19,833 nucleotides of DNA from Alphaproteobacteria bacterium UBA1908. Lineage in GTDB: Bacteria; Pseudomonadota; Alphaproteobacteria; Caedimonadales; UBA1908. Shown here piece after piece: positions 7,383-14,437 of the stretch. The stretch covers positions 390 through 20,222 of the forward strand of contig DDGG01000001.1 in the NCBI GenBank assembly GCA_002337525.1. Reading direction: 5' to 3'. The notes below the pieces were generated by a model. The model made no database searches. It was not told the DNA's origin and saw only the letters and a program-made list of their open reading frames with translations. The position numbers were made by a program, and so were the translations under genes. How positions within the stretch are numbered: position 1 is the first letter of the stretch; each line of letters begins with the position of its first letter.

Positions 7383-8225
7383 GTGATAGTTCTGGATGGT
7401 CTTGAAGAGGTTTTTGATACCTATGAGACTTTTATTATTGATCTCTGGGGAGTTGTTCATGATGGGGTTGATCTTTTTCCAGGCGTTTTGAAAACATTGA
7501 AAAAACTCAAAGATCTTAAAAGAACAGTCCTTTTGCTTTCAAATTCTCCACGACGAAAAGAGCCTTTAATGAAACAACTAAAAGGGTTGGGCCTTCCATC
7601 GTCCCTTTATACTGATCTTTACTCATCCGGAGAGGATGCGTATCAGACACTTAGGAAGCAGGGCAGGGGTAAAGTTTGTTTTCCTGTCCCATCTTCTGGA
7701 TTTTCAGATCTTCTAAAAGATAGTGGTGCGCAAGTGACGGATGATCTTGAAAAGGCTGACTGTCTTTTTAATACAGGTCTTGGATCGTTGCATCTTTCCC
7801 GGTTCGAAACTCTTTTACAAAAATCGTATCAATTAAAGCTCCCCATGATTTGTGTGAATCCCGATATTTCAGTTGTTTCAGGAGGTAAAGTTATCTTTTG
7901 TGCGGGGGCCCTGGCAGAAAGATATGAGCAACTTGGCGGGATTGTCAGCTATCATGGGAAACCCTACAAAGATATTTATCAGCATCTATGGAAAACATAT
8001 AATTGCTTTGATAAAGAACGCGCCCTTGCATTGGGTGATGCTTTGACAACTGATATTCTTGGGGCTAACCGTTTTGGTGTTTCTTCTGTTTTAGTCCTCA
8101 GCGGACTTGAAGGAAGGGCGCTTGGTCTTTCACCGGGGGGCTTTGTTGATAAAGAACGGCTATATCGGCATTGTCAAAATAAGGGAGTGATGCCCACTTA
8201 TTTGTTGCACGAGATGGTGTGGTAA
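7383..8225 (+). CDS. HAD superfamily class IIA hydrolase (TIGR01459-like)
   Basis: Probable phosphatase of the haloacid dehalogenase superfamily, class IIA, closest in motifs to the mainly alphaproteobacterial TIGR01459 group. The 280-residue protein starts at GTG 7383, the first start after an in-frame stop. Motif I is IIDLWGVVHDG with nucleophile Asp20; the usual second Asp is replaced by Trp22, which I recall as typical of this group. Motif II is LLSNSPRR, Lys193 lies in HGKPY, and motif IV is LGDALTTDILGA (Asp219, Asp224). The cap domain lies between. Its substrate is not known. In many alphaproteobacteria this gene is followed by ribF; here only a short ribF-like beginning follows before repeats. 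Confidence 0.88.
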   Translation: MIVLDGLEEVFDTYETFIIDLWGVVHDGVDLFPGVLKTLKKLKDLKRTVLLLSNSPRRKEPLMKQLKGLGLPSSLYTDLYSSGEDAYQTLRKQGRGKVCFPVPSSGFSDLLKDSGAQVTDDLEKADCLFNTGLGSLHLSRFETLLQKSYQLKLPMICVNPDISVVSGGKVIFCAGALAERYEQLGGIVSYHGKPYKDIYQHLWKTYNCFDKERALALGDALTTDILGANRFGVSSVLVLSGLEGRALGLSPGGFVDKERLYRHCQNKGVMPTYLLHEMVW

Positions 8226-8339
8226 ATGAAAAGGGTTCTCTATTCTGGAAAATCTTTTTTATTGTCTCATTACCCAGAAGAGGCCAGAGGGTATATGTTG
8301 CTTGGTCTGAATGACGAAGGAGGTGCTCCTTCTGAATAA
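8226..8339 (+). pseudogene. Possible 5' remnant of ribF, cut off by repeats
   Basis: An ATG directly abutting the stop of the HAD gene opens a 37-codon frame. Its first part reads MKRVLYSGKSFLLSHYPEEA then RGYMLLG. This resembles the start of alphaproteobacterial RibF (riboflavin kinase/FAD synthetase), where a short lead-in is followed by LP-x-x-ARG and then hydrophobic residues before GNFDGVH. From about codon 27 the reading frame is made of dispersed-repeat sequence (LNDEGGAPSE) and stops. The GNFDGVH motif and the rest of the enzyme are absent. Gene order supports the reading, but the matching stretch is short, so this is a suggestion rather than a firm call. Confidence 0.4.
8316..8332. 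repeat. Boundary hairpin, left copy
   Basis: Perfect inverted repeat GAAGGAG-GTG-CTCCTTC at the left edge of the repeat block, inside the phrase TCTGAATGACGAAGGAGGTG. It is duplicated exactly at the right edge (8829-8845). Confidence 0.85.
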
Positions 8340-8523
8340 TGAACGGGGTGTATTTCCTGAAGGACGGCGCTAAACCGTCATCGTAAGAAGATGATTTTAT
8401 TGTTTTGTCATCGTGAGGAGACCATAGGTCGACGTGACGATCCAGGACTTGAAGGGCAAGAGCCATGGAGAAAAGTATTCTGGATTCTTCCCTCGCTGCA
8501 CTCGGTCTGAATGACGGTGGGGT
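8323..8523 (+). repeat. 201-bp repeat, copy A
   Basis: Copy A runs from GTGCTCCTTCTGAATAATG to GAATGACGGTGGGGT. It matches copy B over its full length with seven mismatches and no gap (by eye, about 96-97% identity). The start-to-start distance is 284 bases. It contains the TCATCGTAAGAAGATGA hairpin and the GACC-ATA-GGTC palindrome core. Confidence 0.9.
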
Positions 8524-8606
8524 ATTGCTAGGTCTGAATGACGAGTGGAGGACTCTTTGTGAATGATGGAGTTGGGAGGTGACGCTTCTGAACGATGGGC
8601 GGGGGT

Positions 8607-8807
8607 GTGCTCCTTCTGAATAATGAACGGGGTGTATTTCCTGAAGGATGGCGCTAAACCGTCATCGTAAGAAGATGATTTTATTGCTGCGTCATCGTGA
8701 GGAGACCAGAGGTCGACGTGACGATCCAGGACTTGAAGGGCAAGAGCCATCGAGAAAAGTATTCTGGATTCTTCCCTCGCTTCACTCGGTCTGAATGACG
8801 GTGGGGT
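8607..8807 (+). repeat. 201-bp repeat, copy B
   Basis: Copy B is the same length as copy A and in the same orientation. Differences include GGATGG for GGACGG, CTGC for TTTT just before GTCATCGTG, and CCAGAGG for CCATAGG. The 83 bases between the copies hold two more short modules (GGTCTGAATGACGAGTGG and CTTCTGAACGATGG), so the block is a nested array rather than a simple tandem. Confidence 0.9.
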
Positions 8808-8828
8808 GTGTCGCTTAGTCTGAATGAC

Positions 8829-8845
8829 GAAGGAGGTGCTCCTTC
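8829..8845. repeat. Boundary hairpin, right copy
   Basis: Exact second copy of the GAAGGAG-GTG-CTCCTTC inverted repeat, again preceded by TCTGAATGAC, at the right edge of the repeat block and about 20 bases from the end of the minus-strand lipoprotein gene. With no U-tract it does not look like a standard terminator. Confidence 0.85.
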
Positions 8846-8865
8846 TGAACAATACTTCTACGAGT

Positions 8866-9642
8866 CTATTTCTCTGGCTTTGATTTGTTTTTTTTATTTC
8901 TTACTTTTTCTGAAATAATAAAATCAAGAACAGACCCTAAGAATTGATTTCTTTTTTCCTCAAATTTTTCTCGCGGAATAAAGGTTCTCTTGCCATCTTT
9001 GCCTTCAACCATAAAGCTTCCTGCTTGATAAAAGTGATCATCAAACGCCACTTTATGAGCAAGGTCTTCCATCTCGGCATTTTTGAGGTCAGCTTTTACT
9101 TTTTTTAATTCGTTAACGATTTTGAATGGAAAAGTTTTCGAATGTTTTAAGTGTCCAAAATAGGATACTTTTCCGGGTTTGACTTCAAAAACCCCTAGAG
9201 TAAATAAATATTTCTTTTTTACGCCTTTTGAGAATACCTTAAGGCCCGGTGAAGGATACCAGCGTATTAGATAGCCAATTCTCCTAAGATTGATGCTATC
9301 TATATAATAAATACCCGGATCTAGCATCATGACGTAAGGAGAGTAATTATGATTATTATAGACTCCTGGCAACAGAGAGTTAGAGCCATCGATATGATAT
9401 GTTTGATCACTACCAAGTTTTTTAATAGTATAGTTTAGGGCAATATCTGTTGATCCCATAGTTTCAGGAGCATGTTCTGTCATTAATAAAATGGCAATCC
9501 CTTTTTCTTCTTTGTAAAACTTTTTTGCATCATAAGTATCGGGGGATACAGTTGTAAGGCATCCTGAAAGTAAGGCGCACATAACGAAAACTATATTTGA
9601 TTTAAAGACTTTTATAAAAGAGCCTAGTCTTTCTTCTAACAT
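8866..9642 (-). CDS. Putative lipoprotein of unknown function
   Basis: Predicted lipoprotein of 258 residues; I do not recognise a named family. I chose the ATG at 9642 because it places a conventional signal peptide directly at the N terminus: MLEERLGSFIKVFKSN, a hydrophobic core, then the lipobox LLSGC with Cys28. A GTG at 9705 would add 21 residues with no ribosome binding site. The mature part contains AILLMTEHAP, YVMMLDPGIYYID (about 103-115) and FEVKPGKVSYFGHL (about 152-165), a pattern reminiscent of DUF2846-like beta-sandwich lipoproteins, but this is only an impression. The C terminus is Lys-rich and charged. It lies downstream of tRNA-Asn on the same strand and ends beside the repeat block. 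Confidence 0.75.
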   Translation of the reverse strand: MLEERLGSFIKVFKSNIVFVMCALLSGCLTTVSPDTYDAKKFYKEEKGIAILLMTEHAPETMGSTDIALNYTIKKLGSDQTYHIDGSNSLLPGVYNNHNYSPYVMMLDPGIYYIDSINLRRIGYLIRWYPSPGLKVFSKGVKKKYLFTLGVFEVKPGKVSYFGHLKHSKTFPFKIVNELKKVKADLKNAEMEDLAHKVAFDDHFYQAGSFMVEGKDGKRTFIPREKFEEKRNQFLGSVLDFIISEKVRNKKNKSKPEK

Positions 9643-9774
9643 TTTGTAATTTTCTGTTCCTTTTTGGGGTTCGTAATAAAAACATAAGTTTTCTATTATG
9701 TCCACAAATATTAAATGACTTTCTTTTACGTATAGAAATATGTTTTGGGTAATAGAGATAAAAAGCCGAAAGAA

Positions 9775-9850
9775 TGGCTCCCCGGGCCGGACTCGAACCA
9801 GCGACAGGGTGATTAACAGTCACCTGCTCTACCAACTGAGCTACCGGGGA
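9775..9850 (-). tRNA. tRNA-Asn (GUU)
   Basis: The minus strand reads TCCCCGGTAGCTCAGTTGG... and closes with CCGGGGA-G-CCA. The 7-bp acceptor stem is perfect, the D arm (GCTC/GAGC), T arm with GGTTCGAGTCC, and an anticodon loop CTGTTAA give anticodon GUU, hence Asn. The CCA end is encoded. On the transcript the 3' end could also pair with downstream sequence (AGCC/GGCT, then TTTT) as a weak terminator. Small open frames across this region are shadows of the tRNA. Confidence 0.97.
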
Positions 9851-9987
9851 ACACGACTAGTACATAGTCCTTTTTATAAAGTTTTGTCTTTAAAAAGGCA
9901 ATTCTTTTTAGAATTAATCTTGATTTCGACTTAACTTAAAGCCTGTATATCAGACTCTTAATGCCTTGGCTAGTGAAAAAAAATATT

Positions 9988-10061
9988 TGGAGGCCGGGAC
10001 CGGAATCGAACCGACGTACAAGGATTTGCAGTCCTCTGCATAACCACTCTGCCACCCGGCC
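9988..10061 (-). tRNA. tRNA-Cys (GCA)
   Basis: The minus strand reads GGCCGGGTGGCAGAGTGG... and ends CCCGGCC-T-CCA. The acceptor stem is a perfect 7 bp, the T arm carries GGTTCGATTCC, and the anticodon loop CTGCAAA gives GCA, hence Cys. The length is 74 with an encoded CCA. It is followed after 137 bases by tRNA-Asn; that gap contains an AATTCT-TTTT-AGAATT hairpin (9900-9915). Confidence 0.97.
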
Positions 10062-10080
10062 TTCTACCAAAGGCTTGCAA

Positions 10081-10109
10081 AATGTATCGCTCTATTGAGA
10101 TTAGGTCAA
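10081..10109 (-). promoter_or_regulatory. Promoter of tRNA-Cys
   Basis: On the minus strand TTGACC (10104-10109) and TACATT (10081-10086) are 17 bases apart, matching sigma-70 boxes at five and four of six positions. The tRNA begins 19 bases beyond the -10 box, a fitting distance. Confidence 0.6.
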
Positions 10110-10134
10110 CCCCCTGATTTTTCTAAAAGACAGC

Positions 10135-11490
10135 TTATTTCGTCCTTTGATGTTTTTTGATAAAAGTTTCAATGACGGGGGCAATTTCATCACGCCATCG
10201 TCGTCCATTAAAAACGCCATAATGCCCAACACTTTTTTGAAGGTGATGATGGCGCTTGTTTTGGGGTAGGCTTTTACAAATTTCATGAGCAGCTTTTGTT
10301 TGTCCAACTCCTGAAATGTCATCGCGGGCGCCTTCAATAGTGAGGAGAGCGGTTTTTTCAATAGCGCCCGGGGTAATGAGGTCCCCTCTCCAGGTCATCT
10401 TTCCTTTGGGCAGTGCATGAGTTTGAAAAGCAACACGAACAGAATCCAGGAAATACAAAGCAGGTAAATCGAGAACTGCTCTATATTCATCATAGAATTT
10501 GCGATGCGCATCTGCGCTATCTTCGTCTCCCCGGGTTAAATGAGAGAATAGCTTTTTGTGAGACCCAAGATGCGTTTTCAGGTTGAGGCTCATAAACCCC
10601 TGAAGCATAAGGAAACCAGGGCAGACACGTCGACCTGCTCCTGGATAATAGTGAGGGACATTGGCAATCACAGATTTGTCGAACCATTCAAGGGGCTTGT
10701 TTTTTGCAATTGTATTAACTTTTGTGGGATTAATGCGTGTATCAATTGGTCCCCCCATCAATGTCATCGAAGCAGGCTGGAGAGGGGAGTTGTCCTGCGC
10801 GAGGAGAGACACAGTTGCAAGAACAGGGACTGCGGGTTGGCAAACCCCTAAAATATGAGTATCTGGCCCCAGGAGTTTTAGGAACTCAAGAAGATAGTCA
10901 ATATAGGTATCCAGGGTAAAAACACCGCAAGAAAGAGGAACTGTTCGTGCATTACTCCAGTCCGTAATATAGACATCATGACAGGATAAAAGGCGTCTCA
11001 CTGTATCTCGTAGTAACGTTGCATAGTGGCCAGAATAAGGAGCGACAATAAGAAGTTTAGGTTGCTTCAGCGAAACACAACGTTTTGTAAAAGAAGTCTT
11101 TTTACGAGCATCTGACTTTCTGAAATGAAGCAGGCGACAAAAAGGTTTTTGAAGCAGAGTCTCTTCTTCAATATCATAGATACACCCTGATTCTGTTTGG
11201 ACAGACTGGATATCAAAAGAGGGTTTTCCATAACGATTTGTTAAGCGTTCTAAAAACTCTAACCCTGCTCCATAGCGGCGGCCTGTCATTGAGTATGAAG
11301 AAGGTAATAGCGGGTTTTGTGATAAAAGGCGCCAAAATTGGCTACTTTTATTAAGGGGGCGGACGGTAAAATCCTGAAAATCCTTCATGTAGTATAATGA
11401 TGTCATTTCGGCATTATAAAAAAAATCCCCCTGACGACGGAGCCCCCAGGGACTTTGAAAGGCTGTACGTCGATCAATTTGAGTCTGCAT
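10135..11490 (-). CDS. phaZ: Intracellular polyhydroxyalkanoate depolymerase
   Basis: Intracellular PHA depolymerase of the PhaZ family (TIGR01849-like), an alpha/beta hydrolase that breaks down stored polyhydroxybutyrate granules. The nucleophile elbow is GVCQPAVP, so the nucleophile is Cys217 rather than Ser, as in Ralstonia eutropha PhaZ1. The expected acid is in EGARDDISG (Asp390/391) and the His in SVGHYGVFNG (His423). The substrate-domain segment RRYGAGLEFLERLTNRYGKP is also typical. At 451 residues it is somewhat longer than usual because of an extra N-terminal stretch of roughly 28 residues. The ATG at 11490 follows AGAGGA at good spacing. No phaC or phasin gene is in the window. Confidence 0.88.
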   Translation of the reverse strand: MQTQIDRRTAFQSPWGLRRQGDFFYNAEMTSLYYMKDFQDFTVRPLNKSSQFWRLLSQNPLLPSSYSMTGRRYGAGLEFLERLTNRYGKPSFDIQSVQTESGCIYDIEEETLLQKPFCRLLHFRKSDARKKTSFTKRCVSLKQPKLLIVAPYSGHYATLLRDTVRRLLSCHDVYITDWSNARTVPLSCGVFTLDTYIDYLLEFLKLLGPDTHILGVCQPAVPVLATVSLLAQDNSPLQPASMTLMGGPIDTRINPTKVNTIAKNKPLEWFDKSVIANVPHYYPGAGRRVCPGFLMLQGFMSLNLKTHLGSHKKLFSHLTRGDEDSADAHRKFYDEYRAVLDLPALYFLDSVRVAFQTHALPKGKMTWRGDLITPGAIEKTALLTIEGARDDISGVGQTKAAHEICKSLPQNKRHHHLQKSVGHYGVFNGRRWRDEIAPVIETFIKKHQRTK

Positions 11491-11593
11491 GCGAATCCTC
11501 TTTAATCTATGGCCTCCAAAATGTTATTCAATGTTTTTGGCCCTTGATATGAAAACTATGAGGGCACGTTTTGCCAGTATCGCCATAAAAAAC

Positions 11594-12328
11594 TTAAAAA
11601 AGTGTCAAAAGGCCTTTTAAAAGGGTTTCAGGTGGTGTTGCATGACTGAATGAGGTCACATAACGCCCATGATGATCCATGACATAAATAATAGAGGAAT
11701 GATCAAGAAGATAGTCAGGGCTTTCGTCTTTGGCATCAACTTTGGCGGCATAAACATGATATGCTTTTTTGGCATCGGTGATGGCTTCTTCTGATCCTGT
11801 TAAGGCAATAAGGCTGGGGTGAAAATGTTGTACATATTTAGCCAGTTCCTGGACTGTATCTCGTTTTGGATCAACAGTTATAAAAATAGGCTGAAACTTC
11901 TTGGCATTATTTCCAAGTGCTTCGAGGGCTTCTGTTATGTTATAAAGAGCTGTTGGGCAAATATCCGGGCAAAAGCTGTATCCAAAATAAACAAGCATAT
12001 AGCGACCCCGAAAGTCACGGTTCGAGCGTTGAATGCCTTTATGATCTGTTAAGACGAAGCGCCCCCCGATCAAGGGCTTTTCCTTTTTTTTCCTAATATG
12101 AACTTTGGCCACTGTGTCAGGAGTAGAAGAGGAAGGTATGTTAGAAAGAGACGAAGAGTTGTTTTGAGGTGTTTTGTGTTTTTGAAGAAAGGGTTTTCCA
12201 GTTGTCGGAGGTGAAGTCTTGTTATTACTAAAAATAAATGACTGGGTCAAAAAAACACCTGCCGCAAGAATAACACCTGCCAAAACAATTTTTAGAAAAG
12301 TACTGGGACTCACAACAGATACCCTCAC
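11594..12328 (-). CDS. SCO1/SenC family copper-binding protein
   Basis: SCO proteins are membrane-anchored thioredoxin-fold proteins that deliver copper to the CuA site of cytochrome c oxidase or act in thiol chemistry. Residues 12-34 form a single N-terminal membrane anchor, followed by a Ser/Pro/Asn-rich linker (36-75) that is longer than usual, then the thioredoxin fold. The copper-binding FCPDICP motif gives Cys120 and Cys124, and DHSSIIYV gives the third ligand His210. GRYMLVYFGYSFCPDICP is the family signature. The given start is GTG (12328); a second GTG at 12313 follows a GAGGG site at better spacing and may be the true start. It follows the cation-channel gene by 56 bases on the same strand. 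Confidence 0.92.
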   Translation of the reverse strand: MRVSVVSPSTFLKIVLAGVILAAGVFLTQSFIFSNNKTSPPTTGKPFLQKHKTPQNNSSSLSNIPSSSTPDTVAKVHIRKKKEKPLIGGRFVLTDHKGIQRSNRDFRGRYMLVYFGYSFCPDICPTALYNITEALEALGNNAKKFQPIFITVDPKRDTVQELAKYVQHFHPSLIALTGSEEAITDAKKAYHVYAAKVDAKDESPDYLLDHSSIIYVMDHHGRYVTSFSHATPPETLLKGLLTLF

Positions 12329-12384
12329 AAAACAATTCCAAGTGTGTCACAGCCTTCCCGCCAAGTCAAAACCCTTTTCAAGAA

Positions 12385-13284
12385 TTATGGTTTCTTTTTA
12401 GAGCTTTCCTTTGATTTTGTGGACGATTTTGTCTTTGTAACAGCAAGAGATTTTTTTAAAGTTGCCAGTTCTTTTTGTTGCGTTTCTACAAGATGTAAAA
12501 GGCGGTCCACTTTTTGTTCTAAAAGTCCGGGGCCTTCTGCTTCACGCTCTGCTCGGGACATGGCACTTAGAATTGCTCCCAATAACAGATTAACGATAAA
12601 ATACCCCATCAAAATCGTGAAGATGACAAAGAAACCCCATACATGAGCCACGTCAGGCAGTGTACTGCTATAAGTCAACCATTCTCCTGTAACCATGACA
12701 ATAAATAAGTAGTACATGGCAGATCCCAGATCGCCAAATTTATCAGGAAAATGTTCTCCCAAAAGTCCCACCCCAATAATACTAAATACGTAATAAAAAA
12801 CGCCTGATAAAAGAATTACATTAAGAAGACCAGGCAGAGAATGTGCCAGGCCATCCATAATATGTTTTGTTTTCGGGACAATTTCCAAAAGCCTCATAGA
12901 GTGAAGAACACGGAGAACACGGAGGGTATGAAGGCCATAGGAAGACGGAATAATTGAAATAAACGTGACAATCAAATCAAAAACATTCCAGTAATTTTTG
13001 AAAAATTTACCACGTGTGACCATCATACGGGCGACCAGCTCGATAATAAAGATCGTCAGAATAATCATATCCCCAATTTCAAGAAGTTCTTCAAAACGCT
13101 CCTTGACGCTTGGGATCGCTTCTGCACCAAAAATAAGGGCATTGAGACCAACGAGTATCGAAATGAAAAGATGCGCTTTTTTCGTCTCAAAAAAGTGATC
13201 CACCTTTTCGGCGACATCCTCACTATAAATAAAAAGATGGCGTAACATATCCCGATATTCCTGTTTTTTTATTTCATATAACAT
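12385..13284 (-). CDS. Six-TM voltage-gated-type cation channel
   Basis: Ion-transport family (PF00520) channel subunit, presumably tetrameric in the inner membrane. Helices fall at about S1 37-54, S2 72-90, S3 100-113, S4 119-133, S5 153-175 and S6 215-242, with the pore loop at 186-205. S4 reads LRVLRVLHSMRLL, with three Arg and one His at three-residue spacing, as in bacterial sodium channels but with fewer charges. The filter is VMVTGEW, not the TLESW of NaChBac-type channels. A C-terminal coiled coil (about 250-283, QKVDRLLHLVETQQKELATL) and a Lys/Ser tail follow. The ATG at 13284 has a weak ribosome binding site; Met13 (13248) is an alternative. Ion selectivity cannot be assigned. Confidence 0.88.
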   Translation of the reverse strand: MLYEIKKQEYRDMLRHLFIYSEDVAEKVDHFFETKKAHLFISILVGLNALIFGAEAIPSVKERFEELLEIGDMIILTIFIIELVARMMVTRGKFFKNYWNVFDLIVTFISIIPSSYGLHTLRVLRVLHSMRLLEIVPKTKHIMDGLAHSLPGLLNVILLSGVFYYVFSIIGVGLLGEHFPDKFGDLGSAMYYLFIVMVTGEWLTYSSTLPDVAHVWGFFVIFTILMGYFIVNLLLGAILSAMSRAEREAEGPGLLEQKVDRLLHLVETQQKELATLKKSLAVTKTKSSTKSKESSKKKP

Positions 13285-13348
13285 TCTACAGAATTTTTAT
13301 TATTTTTGGGTTAATAAGAGCATCCTTTTTCTGAATTTATGAGGCATC

Positions 13349-13379
13349 AAAGTGAGGAAGAAAACTTTTAACTCACTTT
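13349..13379. promoter_or_regulatory. 8-bp inverted repeat in the divergent channel/J-protein spacer
   Basis: AAAGTGAG (13349-13356) and CTCACTTT (13372-13379) are perfect inverted arms around 15 bases, ending 16 bases before the J-domain gene. The centre-to-centre distance is 23 bases, about two helical turns, which would suit a dimeric regulator. The function is inference. No clear promoter boxes stand out in this 111-base spacer. Confidence 0.35.
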
Positions 13380-13395
13380 CTTTATAGATATTGTA

Positions 13396-14004
13396 ATGTT
13401 TGGCAAAAAGTTTCATACTGCGGTCATGAAAAAATATACCCTTCATTCCTTTTTTGAAGAGACTTCTGATACGTCGCGGCGACCTTGTCGACACGAAGAT
13501 TGTGATCAGGAGGGACTTTATCCTGCCCCGCGTAGCCGAAAAAAAATACGGGATTACTACTGGTTCTGTTTAGAACATGTGCGGGCTTATAACAAAAAGT
13601 GGAATTACTATGCGGGTATGAATCCGGCAGCCGTTGAACAAAGTCGCCGGGAGGATGTCACCTGGGAACGGCCCACCTGGTCTTTTGCAACCCGCGACGG
13701 GAAAGCCTTTTTTGAAGATAAACTCAGGGACCCTCTAGGCTTTATGAACGGGAACGGAGGAACAGCTCAATATGCTCCGAAATCTCCCCAGGAAGCTCTG
13801 TTAAACCCGGAAGAAGTTCAAGCCATGACTTTGATGAAGCTCACGTATCCTTTTTCAGAAGATCAGCTTAAGATCCGCTATAAGAAGTTGGCTAAACAGT
13901 ATCACCCTGATCTGAATCAAGGGTCAAAAAAAGCCGAGGAACGTTTTAAGAAAGTGAATCTGGCCTATGCTACTCTTAGAAAAAGCCTGGAAGATTTGTC
14001 CTAG
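13396..14004 (+). CDS. J-domain protein with N-terminal Cys/His cluster
   Basis: Co-chaperone-like protein of 202 residues with the J domain at the C terminus (about 148-200): YPFSEDQLKIRYKKLAKQYH then PD, with the HPD motif at 170-172 that stimulates DnaK ATPase. There is no Gly/Phe-rich or DnaJ zinc region. Instead, residues 31-61 have Cys31, Cys36, Cys58 and His61 (CRHEDC ... YYWFCLEH), which could bind a metal, followed by a Trp/Tyr-rich stretch NKKWNYYAG. This layout is seen in a conserved alphaproteobacterial group of J proteins of unknown client. The ATG at 13396 has no obvious ribosome binding site; Met11 (13426) is an alternative. It is divergent from the channel gene. Confidence 0.87.
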   Translation: MFGKKFHTAVMKKYTLHSFFEETSDTSRRPCRHEDCDQEGLYPAPRSRKKIRDYYWFCLEHVRAYNKKWNYYAGMNPAAVEQSRREDVTWERPTWSFATRDGKAFFEDKLRDPLGFMNGNGGTAQYAPKSPQEALLNPEEVQAMTLMKLTYPFSEDQLKIRYKKLAKQYHPDLNQGSKKAEERFKKVNLAYATLRKSLEDLS

Positions 14005-14036
14005 TTGACTGTCTTATAATGTTGCCTTGTTTCTTG

Positions 14037-14054
14037 AGGGAAGGCCCCCTTTTT
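14037..14054 (+). terminator. Weak terminator after the J-domain gene
   Basis: AGGG-AAGGCC-CCCT followed by TTTTT, 33 bases after the stop codon. The stem is only four pairs, so this is a weak candidate. Confidence 0.3.
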
Positions 14055-14437
14055 CTTGATGGAATATCCAAAGTTCCTGCTGTTCATTTTGTTATTTGGA
14101 AGGGCAGCAAGTTTTAGGATAACTTATTACATAAATCTCGACCTGCTATCTACTCACCGTCGTATTTTTCTTATTGGGATAGAAGAGTTTTTCATCCCAA
14201 AAAAATATATTTTTTATAATTTTTTTGCTGATTTTTGACTTTTGTCAAAAACGGGGTTTTGTTCCTAGAAACTAGATGGTTAGGATGCAAAAAAATGTGT
14301 CAAAAATATCCTAATTGGCTATTTTATTCAAGGTAATCAGACTCTTATGCCTCTTTTCAATTTGGAAAAGAAACGTTATCCTTTGTCTCAGCGTTCTTAA
14401 TAAAGGCGTTTTGAAAACAGAAATTATGGAGGCTTTC
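14055..14437. other. AT-rich spacer with inverted repeats upstream of the acidic protein
   Basis: I see no credible gene here; a 60-codon frame from 14056 (TTG start) is Phe/Ile-rich, lacks a ribosome binding site and looks like AT-rich noise. There is a perfect hairpin, TTTTTGAC-TTTT-GTCAAAAA (14232-14251), whose TGTCAAAAA arm recurs at 14298-14306. A 7-bp inverted repeat, TTAGGAT ... ATCCTAA (14280-14286 and 14308-14314), flanks the second copy. These could be regulatory sites for the gene at 14438, which would have a leader of more than 100 bases. Confidence 0.4.

Larger units (their letters stand above)
8304..8852. repeat. Block of dispersed intergenic repeats
   Basis: This stretch without a credible gene is built from short repeated modules. 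The phrase TCTGAATGACG occurs five times (about 8306, 8506, 8533, 8790, 8819). Two 201-bp copies lie at 8323-8523 and 8607-8807, and the block is bounded at both ends by the same hairpin, GAAGGAG-GTG-CTCCTTC. The core GTCATCGTGAGGAGACC followed by GGTCGACGTGACGATCC is an imperfect palindrome like the GTCATTGCGAGGAG...GCAATCC intergenic repeats known from several alphaproteobacteria. Minus-strand open frames across it translate to repetitive, Ser/Arg/His-rich peptide and are not convincing genes. Confidence 0.8.

Noticed and set aside
8098..8852. Two minus-strand open frames (122 and 151 codons) across the repeat block
   Set aside because: They share the same peptide because they read the two repeat copies; composition is repetitive and neither has a convincing start. 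They are translations of intergenic repeats.
8304..8852. CRISPR array
   Set aside because: Repeat units are about 200 bp with uneven spacing and no unique equal-length spacers; no cas gene is present.
8226..8865. Insertion sequence with transposase
   Set aside because: No transposase-like frame and no clear terminal inverted repeats or target duplication; at most a non-autonomous repeat.
9602..9934. Short frames on both strands over tRNA-Asn (77 and 64 codons)
   Set aside because: They overlap a clear tRNA with full cloverleaf and encoded CCA.
9775..10061. Phage or integrative-element attachment site at the tRNA genes
   Set aside because: No integrase nearby and no duplicated tRNA 3' end found in the window.
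14056..14238. 60-codon Phe/Ile-rich frame after the J-domain gene
   Set aside because: TTG start, no ribosome binding site and composition expected from AT-rich non-coding DNA.
14315..14437. N-terminal extension of the acidic protein from a TTG codon
   Set aside because: The ATG at 14438 has GGAGG at ideal distance and begins a standard signal peptide, which the extension would bury.
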